DNA of 64,000 nucleotides. Origin: Fibrobacter sp. UWR4 (GTDB lineage: Bacteria; Fibrobacterota; Fibrobacteria; Fibrobacterales; Fibrobacteraceae). The DNA lies in contig NZ_QGDU01000001.1 in NCBI RefSeq assembly GCF_003149045.1, forward strand, positions 128,458 to 192,457, read 5' to 3'. A program made the position numbers and the translations under genes. Below the pieces are notes generated by a model, which had not been told where the DNA came from, ran no database searches, and was given only the letters and a program-made list of their open reading frames with translations. Position 1 is the stretch's first letter, and each line of letters starts with the position of its first letter. Positions 1-8,594 of the stretch are shown here, piece by piece.

Positions 1-2
1 TC

Positions 3-1181
3 GATTCTATTTTCGGTGACGATGAAGATTTGCCCGAAGAAAAACCGGTAGAAACCGCAGCACCTGTTGCAGAAGACTCTCTTGAACTTCCTGCCGTAGA
101 GGACAGCCTTGAGCTTCCTGCCGCAGAGGATAGCCTTGAACTTCCTGCAGATGAAGAAGTGAAGCTGGATGGCGAATGGAGCCCGACTCCTGTAGCCGCA
201 GAAGAACCTGCAGCTATGGTCGAAGAAGTGGAAACCCCCTCTGCTCCGGCAATCACTTCCGCAATGGATTTTGTACTGGATGATGAACCTGCTGCTCCTG
301 CTGAAGAATCCGCTCCTGCAGTAGCTCCTGCATCTGAAGCTAGCTTTACCGTAGATAGTGCCTTTAGCTCTATCTTTGGCGATGACGATGACCTGCCCGA
401 AGAAAAACCGGTAGAAGCTGTTTCTGAAACTCCGGCTGCCGATACGACTTCCTTGGCGGAACAGGTAGATCAGGCCGAGGCTGAATTGGAATTGCCTTCC
501 ATTCAGAAGGATGATACTTCCGATCTTGCTCAGGAAATGGGTGGAGCCTTTGCTTCTATGTTCGGTGACCAGGATGACTTGGATCTTCCGAGCTTGAGTG
601 AAGACAAAGTAACGTTTGCTGCTGAAAATGACCAGCAGGCTACCGGTGCTGCTTTCGAAGAAGCTTCCGAAACCAAGCTGGAATCTGATTTAGACAAGTC
701 GTTCAGCAATCTGTTTGGCAATGATGATGATTTGGCTTTGCCTACTGAAAATGCTGGCGAAGTTCCTGCTGCAGAAACTGCTCCGGAAGCACCTGTTATG
801 CAAAATTTGGATTCCCTGGAATCTGAAGTTTCCGGTGCCTTCAAGGGTTTGTTTGAAATGGACGATGATTCACTGGCTATGGATCAGGACAAGCCTTCCA
901 ATAGTGGCGTAGACTTCCTGATGTCTGGCGATTCCGACGATGAAGTTTCTGCTGGTCTTATCAATAATCCTGACGCTCCGCTGAATCGTGGTGGTCAGGA
1001 AATTGATGAAAGTTTGAATACTAAGACTCTGGCCGAAATTTATTTCGATCAGGGCCTGTACGGGAAGGCTTTGGACATCTATAAGGACCTGGCTCAGAAG
1101 GAACCTGAAAATCAGGAAATTGTCGACCGTATGGCCGAAGTTGAAAAACTCTACAGGGAAAAGTTTGGAGGTAATGGGTAA
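3..1181 (+). CDS. Acidic repeat protein with C-terminal TPR-like domain (5' end outside window)
   Basis: The frame is open from the left edge of the window, so the N-terminus is missing. The visible 392 codons are very acidic and rich in Ala, Pro and Glu. A short motif recurs five times in the pattern hydrophobic-Phe-Gly/Glu-Asp/Asn-acidic-acidic-Asp-Leu (IFGDDED, IFGDDDD, MFGDQDD, LFGNDDD, LFEMDDD), usually just after a short amphipathic stretch containing AF or SF. A second repeat near the start is EDSLELPA, three times. The last 55 residues form a TPR-like helical pair (TLAEIYFDQGLYGKALDIY). The stop overlaps the pilT ATG by one base, so the two are probably co-translated. A role as scaffold or polar hub for the pilus motor is inference from this context; no family is recognised. 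Confidence 0.8.
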   Translation, partial: DSIFGDDEDLPEEKPVETAAPVAEDSLELPAVEDSLELPAAEDSLELPADEEVKLDGEWSPTPVAAEEPAAMVEEVETPSAPAITSAMDFVLDDEPAAPAEESAPAVAPASEASFTVDSAFSSIFGDDDDLPEEKPVEAVSETPAADTTSLAEQVDQAEAELELPSIQKDDTSDLAQEMGGAFASMFGDQDDLDLPSLSEDKVTFAAENDQQATGAAFEEASETKLESDLDKSFSNLFGNDDDLALPTENAGEVPAAETAPEAPVMQNLDSLESEVSGAFKGLFEMDDDSLAMDQDKPSNSGVDFLMSGDSDDEVSAGLINNPDAPLNRGGQEIDESLNTKTLAEIYFDQGLYGKALDIYKDLAQKEPENQEIVDRMAEVEKLYREKFGGNG

Positions 1182-2305
1182 TGGCAGAACAGCCTCAACA
1201 GCAGCAGAGAACTCTTCGTATTGAACAGCTTCTCCGTGAAATGGTAAACCACAAGGCTTCTGACTTACATATTCGCGTAGGTGTTCCGCCGGTTTACCGT
1301 ATCAACGGTTCTTTGCAGAAGTTGTTTGATATTCGTGTGGATGGCATGATGATGGATTCCTTCCTGGATGATATCATGAACCGCGAACAGAAGCAGCGTT
1401 TTGAAGATAATAAGGAATGTGACTTCGCTGTGGGCGCCCGCGATATGGGACGATTCCGTGTGAACGTGTTCCGCCAGCGTGGTACTATCGCTATCGTTAT
1501 CCGTCATATTAAGGCAAAGATTCCTCCCTTCGAAGAATTGCACTTGCCCGAAGTGATTCGCGATTTGGCCCTGACCAAGCGTGGCTTGATTCTTGTGACG
1601 GGTACAACCGGTTCCGGTAAGTCCACTACACTTGCTTCCATGCTGGATTACATTAACCAGACGGAAACGGTGAATATCATTACCGTTGAAGATCCTATCG
1701 AATACCTTTACAAGGATAACAAGGCGATCATTTCCCAGCGTGAAATTGGGGTGGATACCTTGTCCTATGCAAATGCTCTTCGTGCAGCTCTCCGTCAGGA
1801 CCCTGACGTATTGCTGGTGGGCGAAATTCGTGACCTTGAAACCATGCAGATTGCCATGACTGCTGCTGATACGGGCCATATGGTGTTTGCAACCATCCAT
1901 ACCACCAATGCGACGGAAACCATTCACCGTGTGCTTTCCATGTATCCGCCTCACCAGCACGAAGAAATTCGCCTGCTTTTGGGTGAAGTTCTTGCTGGTA
2001 TTATTTCTTTGCGTTTGCTGCCCACTAAGGATGGCAATGGACGAGTTCCTGCTGCAGAAATCCTGGTGAACACGGGTGCAGTCCGCGAATACATTCAGGA
2101 CAAGGATAAGAATGACCTGATTGAACAGGCTATCGCTGATGGTCACATGCAGTATCGTAGCCAGACCTTTGACCAGGCCCTGCTGGAACTGTATGGCAAG
2201 GAACAGATCTCCCTGGAAACAGCTATGGCTGCCGCCACTAACCCGGATGACTTCGATCTTAAGATTCGCGGTATTTCTGGTACTTCCGAACGCGGCTGGA
2301 TGTAA
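1181..2305 (+). CDS. pilT: Type IV pilus retraction ATPase PilT
   Basis: Hexameric cytoplasmic ATPase that powers pilus retraction and twitching motility. The 374-residue length is normal for PilT. Visible elements, in order: N-terminal PAS-like region (ASDLHIRVGVPPVYRING), Walker A GTTGSGKST at residues 141-149, Asp box (TVEDPIEY), Walker B (DPDVLLVGEIRD, about residue 205), and His box (GHMVFATIHTTNA). It could be the paralog PilU, but the length and the N-terminal region fit PilT. The start overlaps the stop of the upstream acidic TPR-like gene by one base. A strong terminator follows. Confidence 0.95.
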   Translation: MAEQPQQQQRTLRIEQLLREMVNHKASDLHIRVGVPPVYRINGSLQKLFDIRVDGMMMDSFLDDIMNREQKQRFEDNKECDFAVGARDMGRFRVNVFRQRGTIAIVIRHIKAKIPPFEELHLPEVIRDLALTKRGLILVTGTTGSGKSTTLASMLDYINQTETVNIITVEDPIEYLYKDNKAIISQREIGVDTLSYANALRAALRQDPDVLLVGEIRDLETMQIAMTAADTGHMVFATIHTTNATETIHRVLSMYPPHQHEEIRLLLGEVLAGIISLRLLPTKDGNGRVPAAEILVNTGAVREYIQDKDKNDLIEQAIADGHMQYRSQTFDQALLELYGKEQISLETAMAAATNPDDFDLKIRGISGTSERGWM

Positions 2306-2329
2306 TTGTCCGAGGTATAGGAATAAGGA

Positions 2330-2355
2330 AAAGGCGCTCCGTTTGGAGCGCCTTT
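2330..2355. terminator. Bidirectional intrinsic terminator
   Basis: A perfect 11-bp stem (AAAGGCGCTCC / GGAGCGCCTTT) around the loop GTTT lies between the convergent ends of pilT and the coiled-coil gene. There are short T/A tracts on both sides. Confidence 0.8.
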
Positions 2356-2358
2356 CTG

Positions 2359-3198
2359 CTATCTAATTCGAGAATTCCATTTTTTCTTGAAGCGGGGCTC
2401 GTCCAGAACTTTTGCCCAGACAAAACCTCGACGGATCTCGGCCTTGTTGAAGGATCGGGTATGTCGACGATGGTCGGCATTGGAGAGGCAGGGGGCTCCG
2501 ATGGATTCGGATCCGTCATTGATTTGACCGGCCTGTTCACGCAGCTGACGGGCTCGTTCTTCCAGTTCTGCCAATTCCTGCTGGTGCTTCAGTTCGGCCT
2601 CACGGCGTGCGTGCAGTGCGGCTTCCTGGGCCTGGGCAGCCTGGAGTTCCTCAGCTTCCCGTTGTTCACGCTTGAAGAGGTTTTCCAGTTCTGTCTTGTC
2701 GTGAACCAGAAGGTCGCAGAAGCCTTCGCCCATGTCGCGACCCACGATGTGGTGGGCTTGCAACTCGGCAAGGACCTGCTGTGCCGTGCCTTCGGAGAAA
2801 CCGAAGGCCTCCTGCAAGTACTCCACAGAAACCTCTTCCCACTGGATGACCGATTCGGCGATTTCCCTGAAGGTGATTCGATTTGGATTTGCTGGAGTTA
2901 CCGTAGGTAAATCCACTTCATCCTCGTCATCTTCGTAGTCTTCGTCAAGATCTTCTATGGGTGGCGTTTCTGGCGTAAGGGTCCCTTGGGAAGCCTGACG
3001 CTGGGCTTCCTCGAATTGTCGAATCAGATCCTGCAGGCTGCCGGCTTTGCTTGGGGAACTCTGCTGGGGATTGCGCTGTTCCTGAACATCGCGCGGTTCC
3101 TTGGGTGGGACGTTCCGGTTTTCCTTTTTATTGGCAAGAACCTTCTTGATGACCACATCAAGAACGTAGATGGCAATAAGTATTACTAAACCTTCCAT
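2359..3198 (-). CDS. Membrane-anchored coiled-coil protein with FtsK-gamma-like winged helix
   Basis: A 279-residue protein. The N-terminus is one short membrane segment (MEGLVILIAIYVLDVVI), followed by a charged linker and an acidic patch (DLDEDYEDDEDEVD). Next comes a helical region (VSVEYLQEAFGFSEGTAQQVLAEL...HIVG) that resembles the winged-helix gamma domain of FtsK. A Glu/Gln/Ala-rich coiled coil (EAEELQAAQAQEAALHARR) and a basic tail (EPRFKKKWNSRIR) finish it. It is third in a minus-strand cluster after nfeD and floA, 20 bp from floA, so it may act in the same membrane domain. The FtsK-gamma resemblance is by eye only; function unknown. Confidence 0.75.
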   Translation of the reverse strand: MEGLVILIAIYVLDVVIKKVLANKKENRNVPPKEPRDVQEQRNPQQSSPSKAGSLQDLIRQFEEAQRQASQGTLTPETPPIEDLDEDYEDDEDEVDLPTVTPANPNRITFREIAESVIQWEEVSVEYLQEAFGFSEGTAQQVLAELQAHHIVGRDMGEGFCDLLVHDKTELENLFKREQREAEELQAAQAQEAALHARREAELKHQQELAELEERARQLREQAGQINDGSESIGAPCLSNADHRRHTRSFNKAEIRRGFVWAKVLDEPRFKKKWNSRIR

Positions 3199-3218
3199 AG
3201 GGATAAACCTTTGGGTGG

Positions 3219-4190
3219 TTACTTAGCTTCCGGAGCGGAACCGATTTCCTTACGCATCTGGGTATCGGCTTCGATGTTCTTCATGTTGTAGTAGTCCATG
3301 ACGCCAAGCTTACCGTCGCGAAGGGCGGTTGCCATAGCCATGGGAATCTGGGCTTCAGCTTCCACCAGCTTAGCCTTCATTTCCATGACCTTGGCCTTCA
3401 TTTCCTGTTCAGCAGCGAATGCCATGGCGCGGCGTTCTTCTGCCTTGGCCTGTGCAATCTTCTTATCAGCTTCCGCACGGTCGGTTTCCAGGATGGCGCC
3501 GATGTTCTGGCCAACGTCCACATCGGCAATATCGATGGAAAGAATTTCGAATGCAGTACCTGCGTCCAGGCCGGATGCCAGCACCTTCTTGGAAATCATG
3601 TTGGGATTTTCGAGAACTTCCTTATGGCTCTGTGCGGAACCGATGGAGGAAACGATGCCTTCGCCAACACGGGCGATAACGGTTTCTTCGCCTGCGCCAC
3701 CCACCAGCTTCTGGATGCTGGCGCGTACGGTAATACGGGTCACGGCGTGGAGCTGAATACCATCCAGAGCCACTGCGGAAACCTTCGGGGTTGTAATGAC
3801 CTTGGGGTTCACGGACATCTGCACGGCTTCCAGAACGTTACGACCGGCCAGGTCGATGGCTGCTGCTTCCTTGAAGTCCAGCTTGATGTTTGCCTTGTTG
3901 GCGGCAATCAAAGCCTGGATCACGCGGAGAACGTTACCGCGGGAAAGGTAATGGGCTTCCAGGAGGTTGGTGTCCACCGGGAGGCCTGCCTTGCAGCTGA
4001 GGATTCGTGCTTCCACGATGACCTGGGGCGGAACCTTACGGAGGCGCATACCGATGAGCTGGAAGATGCTCACGTTTGCCTTGGAGAACAATGCCTGGAG
4101 CCAGAGGCTGAAGAACTTGCCTACGAAGGCGAGAAGGACGATGACGACGATGGCGGCAATGATAATGCCTACTGTTACGAGTGTATCCAT
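3219..4190 (-). CDS. floA: Flotillin-like protein FloA
   Basis: SPFH/flotillin-like scaffold of bacterial membrane microdomains. The 323-residue length matches the FloA (YqfA) family. One N-terminal hydrophobic hairpin (residues 5-35) is followed by the family-typical segment [17 protein letters not shown], the band domain ([30 protein letters not shown]), and a C-terminal Ala/Glu coiled coil ([20 protein letters not shown]). The ATG has a GAGG ribosome-binding site on the minus strand. It lies 50 bp after the NfeD gene, the same pairing as yqeZ-yqfA in Bacillus subtilis. Confidence 0.93.
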   Translation of the reverse strand: MDTLVTVGIIIAAIVVIVLLAFVGKFFSLWLQALFSKANVSIFQLIGMRLRKVPPQVIVEARILSCKAGLPVDTNLLEAHYLSRGNVLRVIQALIAANKANIKLDFKEAAAIDLAGRNVLEAVQMSVNPKVITTPKVSAVALDGIQLHAVTRITVRASIQKLVGGAGEETVIARVGEGIVSSIGSAQSHKEVLENPNMISKKVLASGLDAGTAFEILSIDIADVDVGQNIGAILETDRAEADKKIAQAKAEERRAMAFAAEQEMKAKVMEMKAKLVEAEAQIPMAMATALRDGKLGVMDYYNMKNIEADTQMRKEIGSAPEAK

Positions 4191-4240
4191 TTGAACCTCT
4201 TGGTTGTTTTAAAAATTCTGAACTGTGTTAAACCGAGTCG

Positions 4241-5818
4241 CTAGACTGCGGAAACGAAAATGTGACCTTCCTGGACTGCGTCCACCTTGATGGATTGACC
4301 TGCTTCAATGATTTCGCCGCGGGTCTGTACATCCAGTAATTTGACGGTACCGTCTGCGGCAGTGAAAGAAGCCTGTCCAACAGGGCGGAGGAACGTCTTT
4401 GCAACGCCAATGGTACCTACGGAAATTTCCTGGATGGATTCCGTGGGGGAGGAGGCGGTTTCAAGGTCGGTTTTCAGCATGGGCGTCCATCCTTCGGGCA
4501 GAAGGGGGATCAAGTACTTGGTAGCCGCAATGGGGAATACCAGCGCGATGACCGCACAGCACATCATGTAGAATAGACCGAACAGCCAGGGAAGTGTGTC
4601 AAATGTTTCTTCGGCTGCCTCAGGAACATATTCAGGGATGTTGCCCGGATCGTAGCTGGTGGCAAGTGCAATAATCATACAGATGATGCCGCCGACGCCA
4701 AAAAGGAAGGTACCTGGCATCACGAATATTTCCACCAGGAAGAGGATGACGCCTGCAATCAGGAGGATTGCTGGAAGCATGCCGTCCAGCTGGGGGGCGA
4801 ACTGGGCCAGGAAAACAATGCCGATGAGGATAATGCCTGCAATGCCAAAGAAGCCAAAACCGGGAGTCTTGAATTCGATGTAGAGGGCTCCGAAACCAAG
4901 AATGAGAAGGAGTCCGCTAATGGCTGCGATGGCGCTGGCAAATTGTTCGCCGGCGGTTGTTTCAATTTCATTTTTGCGGTCAATGGAAAGTGCCGTTTCA
5001 AATTCGTCTCGGTTAGCGAAAGTTCCCTGGGAGAAACCCAGTTCCATAGCTTCCTTGTCCGTCATGGTCAGGAGTTCGCCTTCCTTTACCAGAATCTTGG
5101 GGGCGCCCCAGAATTTGGTTTCGGCTTCACTCATGACTGCATATTTGGCGGCTTCAATGACCATGGTGGTGTCGCGGGCGGTTTTCTTGCCTGCGTCCAG
5201 CTTGGCGGTCAGTTCAAGAATTTCCAGCTCGGGGGTGACGAATGCGGTGGTCAGCAATTCCGGGTAGCCGTTTTTCTGAGCCAGATTGCGGAATTTGGCG
5301 CGAAGGGGAGACTGAACTTTTTCGCCAATAATCTGAGGTGCTCCACCGGCGCTTTGCAGGATGGGAGCGCAGTCACCGATGGTGGTGGATTCCATCATAT
5401 AAAGCTTATTGCAGGCAAGGGCGATAAGGCTTCCTGCGCTAATGGCTTTCTTCTTCACGAAGGCGATGGTCTGGGGTCCGCGAACAGCCATGATGGTGTC
5501 CACGATGTCAAAGGCTGCATCCAGGCGACCGCCGAAGGTGTTAATCTCGAAAATGATGTAGTCCGGATTTTCCTTCATGGCGTCGCCGATGGCACGAGCG
5601 CAGAAATCGTACATGGAGGGTTCTACGTCACCTTCCAGCTTAATCCAGACAGCTTGTTTTTTTGCGGATTCCGTAATGGCGGAGTCTGTAACAGGACCGT
5701 TGGGTGTTTCTGATGCGATAATTGCTTTTTCTACAGTTGCTTGAACGTTGTTTGAATCTGCAAAAGAGAATGCGGCAAAGATTGCCAAAAATGCGAGAAT
5801 TTTAGATAAAAACTTCAT
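4241..5818 (-). CDS. nfeD: NfeD-type membrane-bound ClpP-class serine protease
   Basis: Long-form NfeD (525 residues). In order: a signal peptide (MKFLSKILAFLAIFAAFSFA), a ClpP/SppA-like protease domain with the nucleophile region KKKAISAGSLIALACN and the upstream INTFGGRLDAAFD, four or more membrane segments (around residues 290-440), and a C-terminal OB-fold (TIGVAKTFLRPVGQASF...HIFVSAV). Long NfeD proteins are commonly encoded beside flotillin-family scaffolds and are thought to work with them in membrane quality control. It is first in the nfeD-floA-coiled-coil cluster. Confidence 0.9.
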   Translation of the reverse strand: MKFLSKILAFLAIFAAFSFADSNNVQATVEKAIIASETPNGPVTDSAITESAKKQAVWIKLEGDVEPSMYDFCARAIGDAMKENPDYIIFEINTFGGRLDAAFDIVDTIMAVRGPQTIAFVKKKAISAGSLIALACNKLYMMESTTIGDCAPILQSAGGAPQIIGEKVQSPLRAKFRNLAQKNGYPELLTTAFVTPELEILELTAKLDAGKKTARDTTMVIEAAKYAVMSEAETKFWGAPKILVKEGELLTMTDKEAMELGFSQGTFANRDEFETALSIDRKNEIETTAGEQFASAIAAISGLLLILGFGALYIEFKTPGFGFFGIAGIILIGIVFLAQFAPQLDGMLPAILLIAGVILFLVEIFVMPGTFLFGVGGIICMIIALATSYDPGNIPEYVPEAAEETFDTLPWLFGLFYMMCCAVIALVFPIAATKYLIPLLPEGWTPMLKTDLETASSPTESIQEISVGTIGVAKTFLRPVGQASFTAADGTVKLLDVQTRGEIIEAGQSIKVDAVQEGHIFVSAV

Positions 5819-5929
5819 ACCATCAATGTATAAAGTTTTCGTGTCAAAAGAGTGTCAAAGTGCGGGATTTCTGATAGAAAGTCTCTATTTTATTTTGAAC
5901 GGTCGTTTTGGCCTTCTGCAGACCCGTTT

Positions 5930-6958
5930 TCACCCCATCTCCATGGCCTTGGCCCGGTCTCTCACCTGCGCCTTGAACAACGCCTTGCTAGGCTCGCTTA
6001 AGTAACTTTGGTCGATCATGGCGTCCATTTCCCCTAAAAGGCTGCAGGTTTCTGCAATAAAACGCTGGGCTCGGATTTCCTTGATGCCGATGCGGCGGGC
6101 CAGTTCCATAAAGTCCGGCTTGCCGTAGAACCCGTTTGCCTTGAAAAAATCCGTTTCAAAGTCTGCGCGGGAATCGTCGGCTGGTGCGTTTTCGCTGAAA
6201 AGTTCCAATGCGGTTCGGCCAAGTTCTTGAACGTGCAGGGATGTATTCAGCAAATCGTAGGCAGGGGCTAGCTTGTAAACCCCGTCTGCATTTGGGGAGT
6301 AGACAGAAAAGTTCTTGACGTGAGCGTCACCGTTACAAACAAGGTAGTTGAACAGAATCAACTTGAAGTATTTTTCAACGTCGGTGGGGTAAGTGCTTAC
6401 ATATTGCTTCATCAGGTCGGCGATCTGCTGGTAGCTGAAGTCGTACTTGTAGTTGGAACCTTTTTCGCCTGGGGTGAGGCCAGCCACCTGGGCAAAGTCT
6501 TCCTGGCAGATCCTGTTGCCGTCGGGCAGAACATCGAATCGCTTGGTAATGTAGGCCGGTGTTCCGTCTTTAAGATAAACTAGCGCATTGTCTGCCGCTT
6601 CGATTTTGAAAATCTGTCTGGCCATTTGCATGGTCAGGTGCTCGTTGGCGGGCATATCCTTTGTGTTGTCGAACAGCCCTTCTACCGCAGGCTTTAAGAT
6701 GAAGGTGCCGCCATTTTCAGTAGGTTCTAGTCGCCCGTCGTTTACTATTAGCGAAAACTTGGGCTGTGCGCCAGAAATGGAAATCCGACGGATGGAACCG
6801 TTGTTGGACTTGATTTCGGGTAAGGAAAAATCAAGTGTGGCGCCAAACTTTTTTAGACAGAACAAACGCTTGGCACAGGCGGGGCAAAAATCTCGAGGGG
6901 TCTCCTTGAGGCAACTATGGCAGCGGTTCTGCATGGTGGGGGAGGTGGCGCCTGTCAT
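5930..6958 (-). CDS. hipT: HipT-like toxin kinase of a tripartite HipBST system
   Basis: HipA-family Ser/Thr kinase (342 residues) lacking the N-terminal subdomain of ordinary HipA. That subdomain is encoded separately just upstream as HipS. The N-terminus carries a zinc-ribbon-like C13-C16...C25-C28 cluster. The Gly-rich loop contains RISISGAQPK (S60-I61-S62), matching the Ser-x-Ser autophosphorylation motif of E. coli HipT. The kinase core shows NGDAHVKNF (catalytic Asp) and APAYDLLNT (metal-binding Asp). The known E. coli HipT targets tryptophanyl-tRNA synthetase; the target here is unknown. ATG and the hipS stop overlap as ATGA. Confidence 0.88.
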   Translation of the reverse strand: MTGATSPTMQNRCHSCLKETPRDFCPACAKRLFCLKKFGATLDFSLPEIKSNNGSIRRISISGAQPKFSLIVNDGRLEPTENGGTFILKPAVEGLFDNTKDMPANEHLTMQMARQIFKIEAADNALVYLKDGTPAYITKRFDVLPDGNRICQEDFAQVAGLTPGEKGSNYKYDFSYQQIADLMKQYVSTYPTDVEKYFKLILFNYLVCNGDAHVKNFSVYSPNADGVYKLAPAYDLLNTSLHVQELGRTALELFSENAPADDSRADFETDFFKANGFYGKPDFMELARRIGIKEIRAQRFIAETCSLLGEMDAMIDQSYLSEPSKALFKAQVRDRAKAMEMG

Positions 6959-7275
6959 ACGTCCTCCATCACGGTGATGGCGCCGATGGTTTCACTTCCC
7001 GCAAGTTTCAGCAACAGCCTGTAGGAATCCTTGGGGTCGATTTTCAGACTCATGCAGTAAAGTCTGCGATTTTCGCCCTCGGGCAGCAAACCTTCAAAAA
7101 ACGGAAACAGCTCCTTGGACTTGTAGGGCTCCTGGCGCTTGGGCAATGTCAGTGCAATGGCGGGGCGCCTGGACGCAAGGTAGATTTCGTCGTAGGTGAA
7201 AATGAATTCGCCCTTAGCCTTGGTCAAGGTTCCTGCCAAAGCTCCGTTGTAGAAAACCGATGCTTGCCTAGCCAT
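6955..7275 (-). CDS. hipS: HipS-like antitoxin (stand-alone HipA N-subdomain 1)
   Basis: A 106-residue protein matching the HipA N-terminal subdomain alone: VFYNGALAGTL near the start and the conserved FFEGLLPEGENRRL in the middle. In E. coli HipBST this small protein, not HipB, neutralises the kinase. It overlaps hipB by 8 bp at its start and hipT by 4 bp at its end, so the three genes are probably translationally coupled. Confidence 0.88.
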   Translation of the reverse strand: MARQASVFYNGALAGTLTKAKGEFIFTYDEIYLASRRPAIALTLPKRQEPYKSKELFPFFEGLLPEGENRRLYCMSLKIDPKDSYRLLLKLAGSETIGAITVMEDV

Positions 7276-7474
7276 TGACGACTCTCTCGGTTAAAGACAG
7301 CTTTAGCCCTAGTTGATTAGAAAGTTTGCAAAGGACCTCGATGGATGGGTTGGCATTACCGTTTTCGATGGCGTTGATGGTTCGTAGTGAAACGCCGGAC
7401 ATTTCCGAAAGATCCTTTTGGCTTAACCCAAGGGCTTCCCGTCGCTTTTGCAAAATCTCAAAAAATTCATCCAT
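7268..7474 (-). CDS. hipB: HipB-like Xre-family repressor
   Basis: A 68-residue helix-turn-helix protein (LSQKDLSEMSGVSLRTINAIENG). I place the start at the ATG at 7474, giving MDEFFEILQKRREALG, because the open frame upstream would translate the promoter and operators. There is no clear Shine-Dalgarno sequence before this ATG; the 12-bp palindrome GCAATATATTGC lies there instead. First gene of the hipB-hipS-hipT operon. It probably autorepresses the operon and may boost HipS-mediated neutralisation, by analogy with E. coli HipBST. Confidence 0.85.
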   Translation of the reverse strand: MDEFFEILQKRREALGLSQKDLSEMSGVSLRTINAIENGNANPSIEVLCKLSNQLGLKLSLTERVVNG

Positions 7475-7479
7475 AATGT

Positions 7480-7553
7480 GCAATATATTGCTTAATTCGG
7501 ATTCAAAATACAAAAGTGCACGGGTTTTGTCAATAAATGCGCAGTATATTGCG
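7480..7553 (-). promoter_or_regulatory. hipBST promoter with two palindromic operators
   Basis: On the minus strand there is TTGACA (7533-7528), a 17-nt spacer and TATTTT (7510-7505). Operator 1 is the perfect palindrome GCAATATATTGC (7480-7491), between the promoter and the hipB ATG. Operator 2 is CGCAGTATATTGCG (7540-7553), the same core with one mismatched pair, just upstream of the -35 box. This arrangement suits an autorepressor that loops or blocks the promoter. Confidence 0.7.
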
Positions 7554-7705
7554 TAATCTGTTTGTGTTTTTCGCAATTTTCGTGACAATTTTCACTAAAT
7601 GAACCAAAAATTGGCGAAATTCTGCAAAATACTTGACTTTGTGTGTTTTTTTTTTGGTTACGTTTGTGGTGTGGGCGAATTTTATCGAAACGAAGGAGAA
7701 ATAAA

Positions 7706-8497
7706 GTGAAAATATTAAGGATGTTTGGAGGCATTGCTGTAGCATCTATGCTAGCCTTTGGACTTGCAGCCTGCGGTGATGGTAACCCCAGCGGGTCAAA
7801 TGGTGATGGTAGCGGCAGCTCTGTTGTCACGTCTCCTTCTATAAAAGTTGAAAAAGGAACTGTCAAAGATTCCCGTGACGGTAAGGTTTACAAGACCATA
7901 AAAATCGGCACCCAGACCTGGATGGCGGAAAACCTGAACTACGCATACACTGGCGTGAAGTACAATTACGGCAGTTACACTTCCGATTCCACCAGCTGGT
8001 GCTACGAAAACAAGGCTTCCAACTGCGACAAGTTCGGTCGCCTTTATACCTGGAGTGCAGTGATGGATAGTGTTGCCAAGTTCTATGTAAATGCAAGAAC
8101 CATGTGTGGCTATGGCAAGACCTGTACCCCCAATAGCCCCCACCGCGGCATTTGCCCAGAAGGCTGGCATGTGCCCACGAACGAGGAGTACAGCACTCTG
8201 TACACCTACATCGGTGGTTCCAGCACCGCTGGTCCGTTGTTGAAATCCACCAGCGGCTGGGCTGGTAGCGGCAACGGTTCCGACAAGTATGGCTTCTCGG
8301 TGCTCCCCGCCGGTCGCAGGCTCGACAGTGGCCTTTTCGGCGGTGAGCGCAGCTACGCCGGCTTGTGGTCTGCCACTGAGGACCTTAGCTACTACGCGTG
8401 GTGCCAGTACTTCCACTACCACCACGATCTCGACGGCGCAAACCAGTACGGCAGCAACAAGTACATCGGTCAAAGTTTGCGTTGTCTCAAGGATTAA
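7706..8497 (+). CDS. FISUMP-domain lipoprotein
   Basis: A 263-residue surface lipoprotein. The start is the GTG at 7706, preceded by GGAG, giving a lipoprotein signal (MFGGIAVASMLAFGLAAC) with Cys after LAA. After a Gly/Ser-rich linker comes a complete FISUMP domain (TIGR02145): DSRDGKVYKTIKIGTQTWMA, then YTWSAVMDS, CPEGWHVPTNEEY, YGFSVLPAGRR, LWSATED and a final SLRCLKD. The family is amplified in Fibrobacter; its molecular function is unknown. Divergent from hipB. Confidence 0.92.
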   Translation: MKILRMFGGIAVASMLAFGLAACGDGNPSGSNGDGSGSSVVTSPSIKVEKGTVKDSRDGKVYKTIKIGTQTWMAENLNYAYTGVKYNYGSYTSDSTSWCYENKASNCDKFGRLYTWSAVMDSVAKFYVNARTMCGYGKTCTPNSPHRGICPEGWHVPTNEEYSTLYTYIGGSSTAGPLLKSTSGWAGSGNGSDKYGFSVLPAGRRLDSGLFGGERSYAGLWSATEDLSYYAWCQYFHYHHDLDGANQYGSNKYIGQSLRCLKD

Positions 8498-8546
8498 AGC
8501 GATGGCGCCCTCGTTCTAACCAGGTCCATTCCTTTTTAATCTCATT

Positions 8547-8580
8547 CGCCCCAGGGATTTTTCAACCCCCGGGGCGTTTT
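8547..8580. terminator. Bidirectional intrinsic terminator
   Basis: CGCCCC...GGGGCG, with an inner AGGG/CCCC extension, followed by GTTTTTG. It sits between the convergent FISUMP lipoprotein and sufD genes. Confidence 0.75.
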
Positions 8581-8594
8581 TGTAGGCTTATGTC

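Noticed and set aside
1265-2146. 293-codon minus-strand open frame
   Set aside because: Lies wholly within pilT, with no protein-like features.
7268-7588. Longer hipB start at 7588
   Set aside because: It would translate through the promoter and both operators; the helix-turn-helix family starts near MDEFFEILQ.
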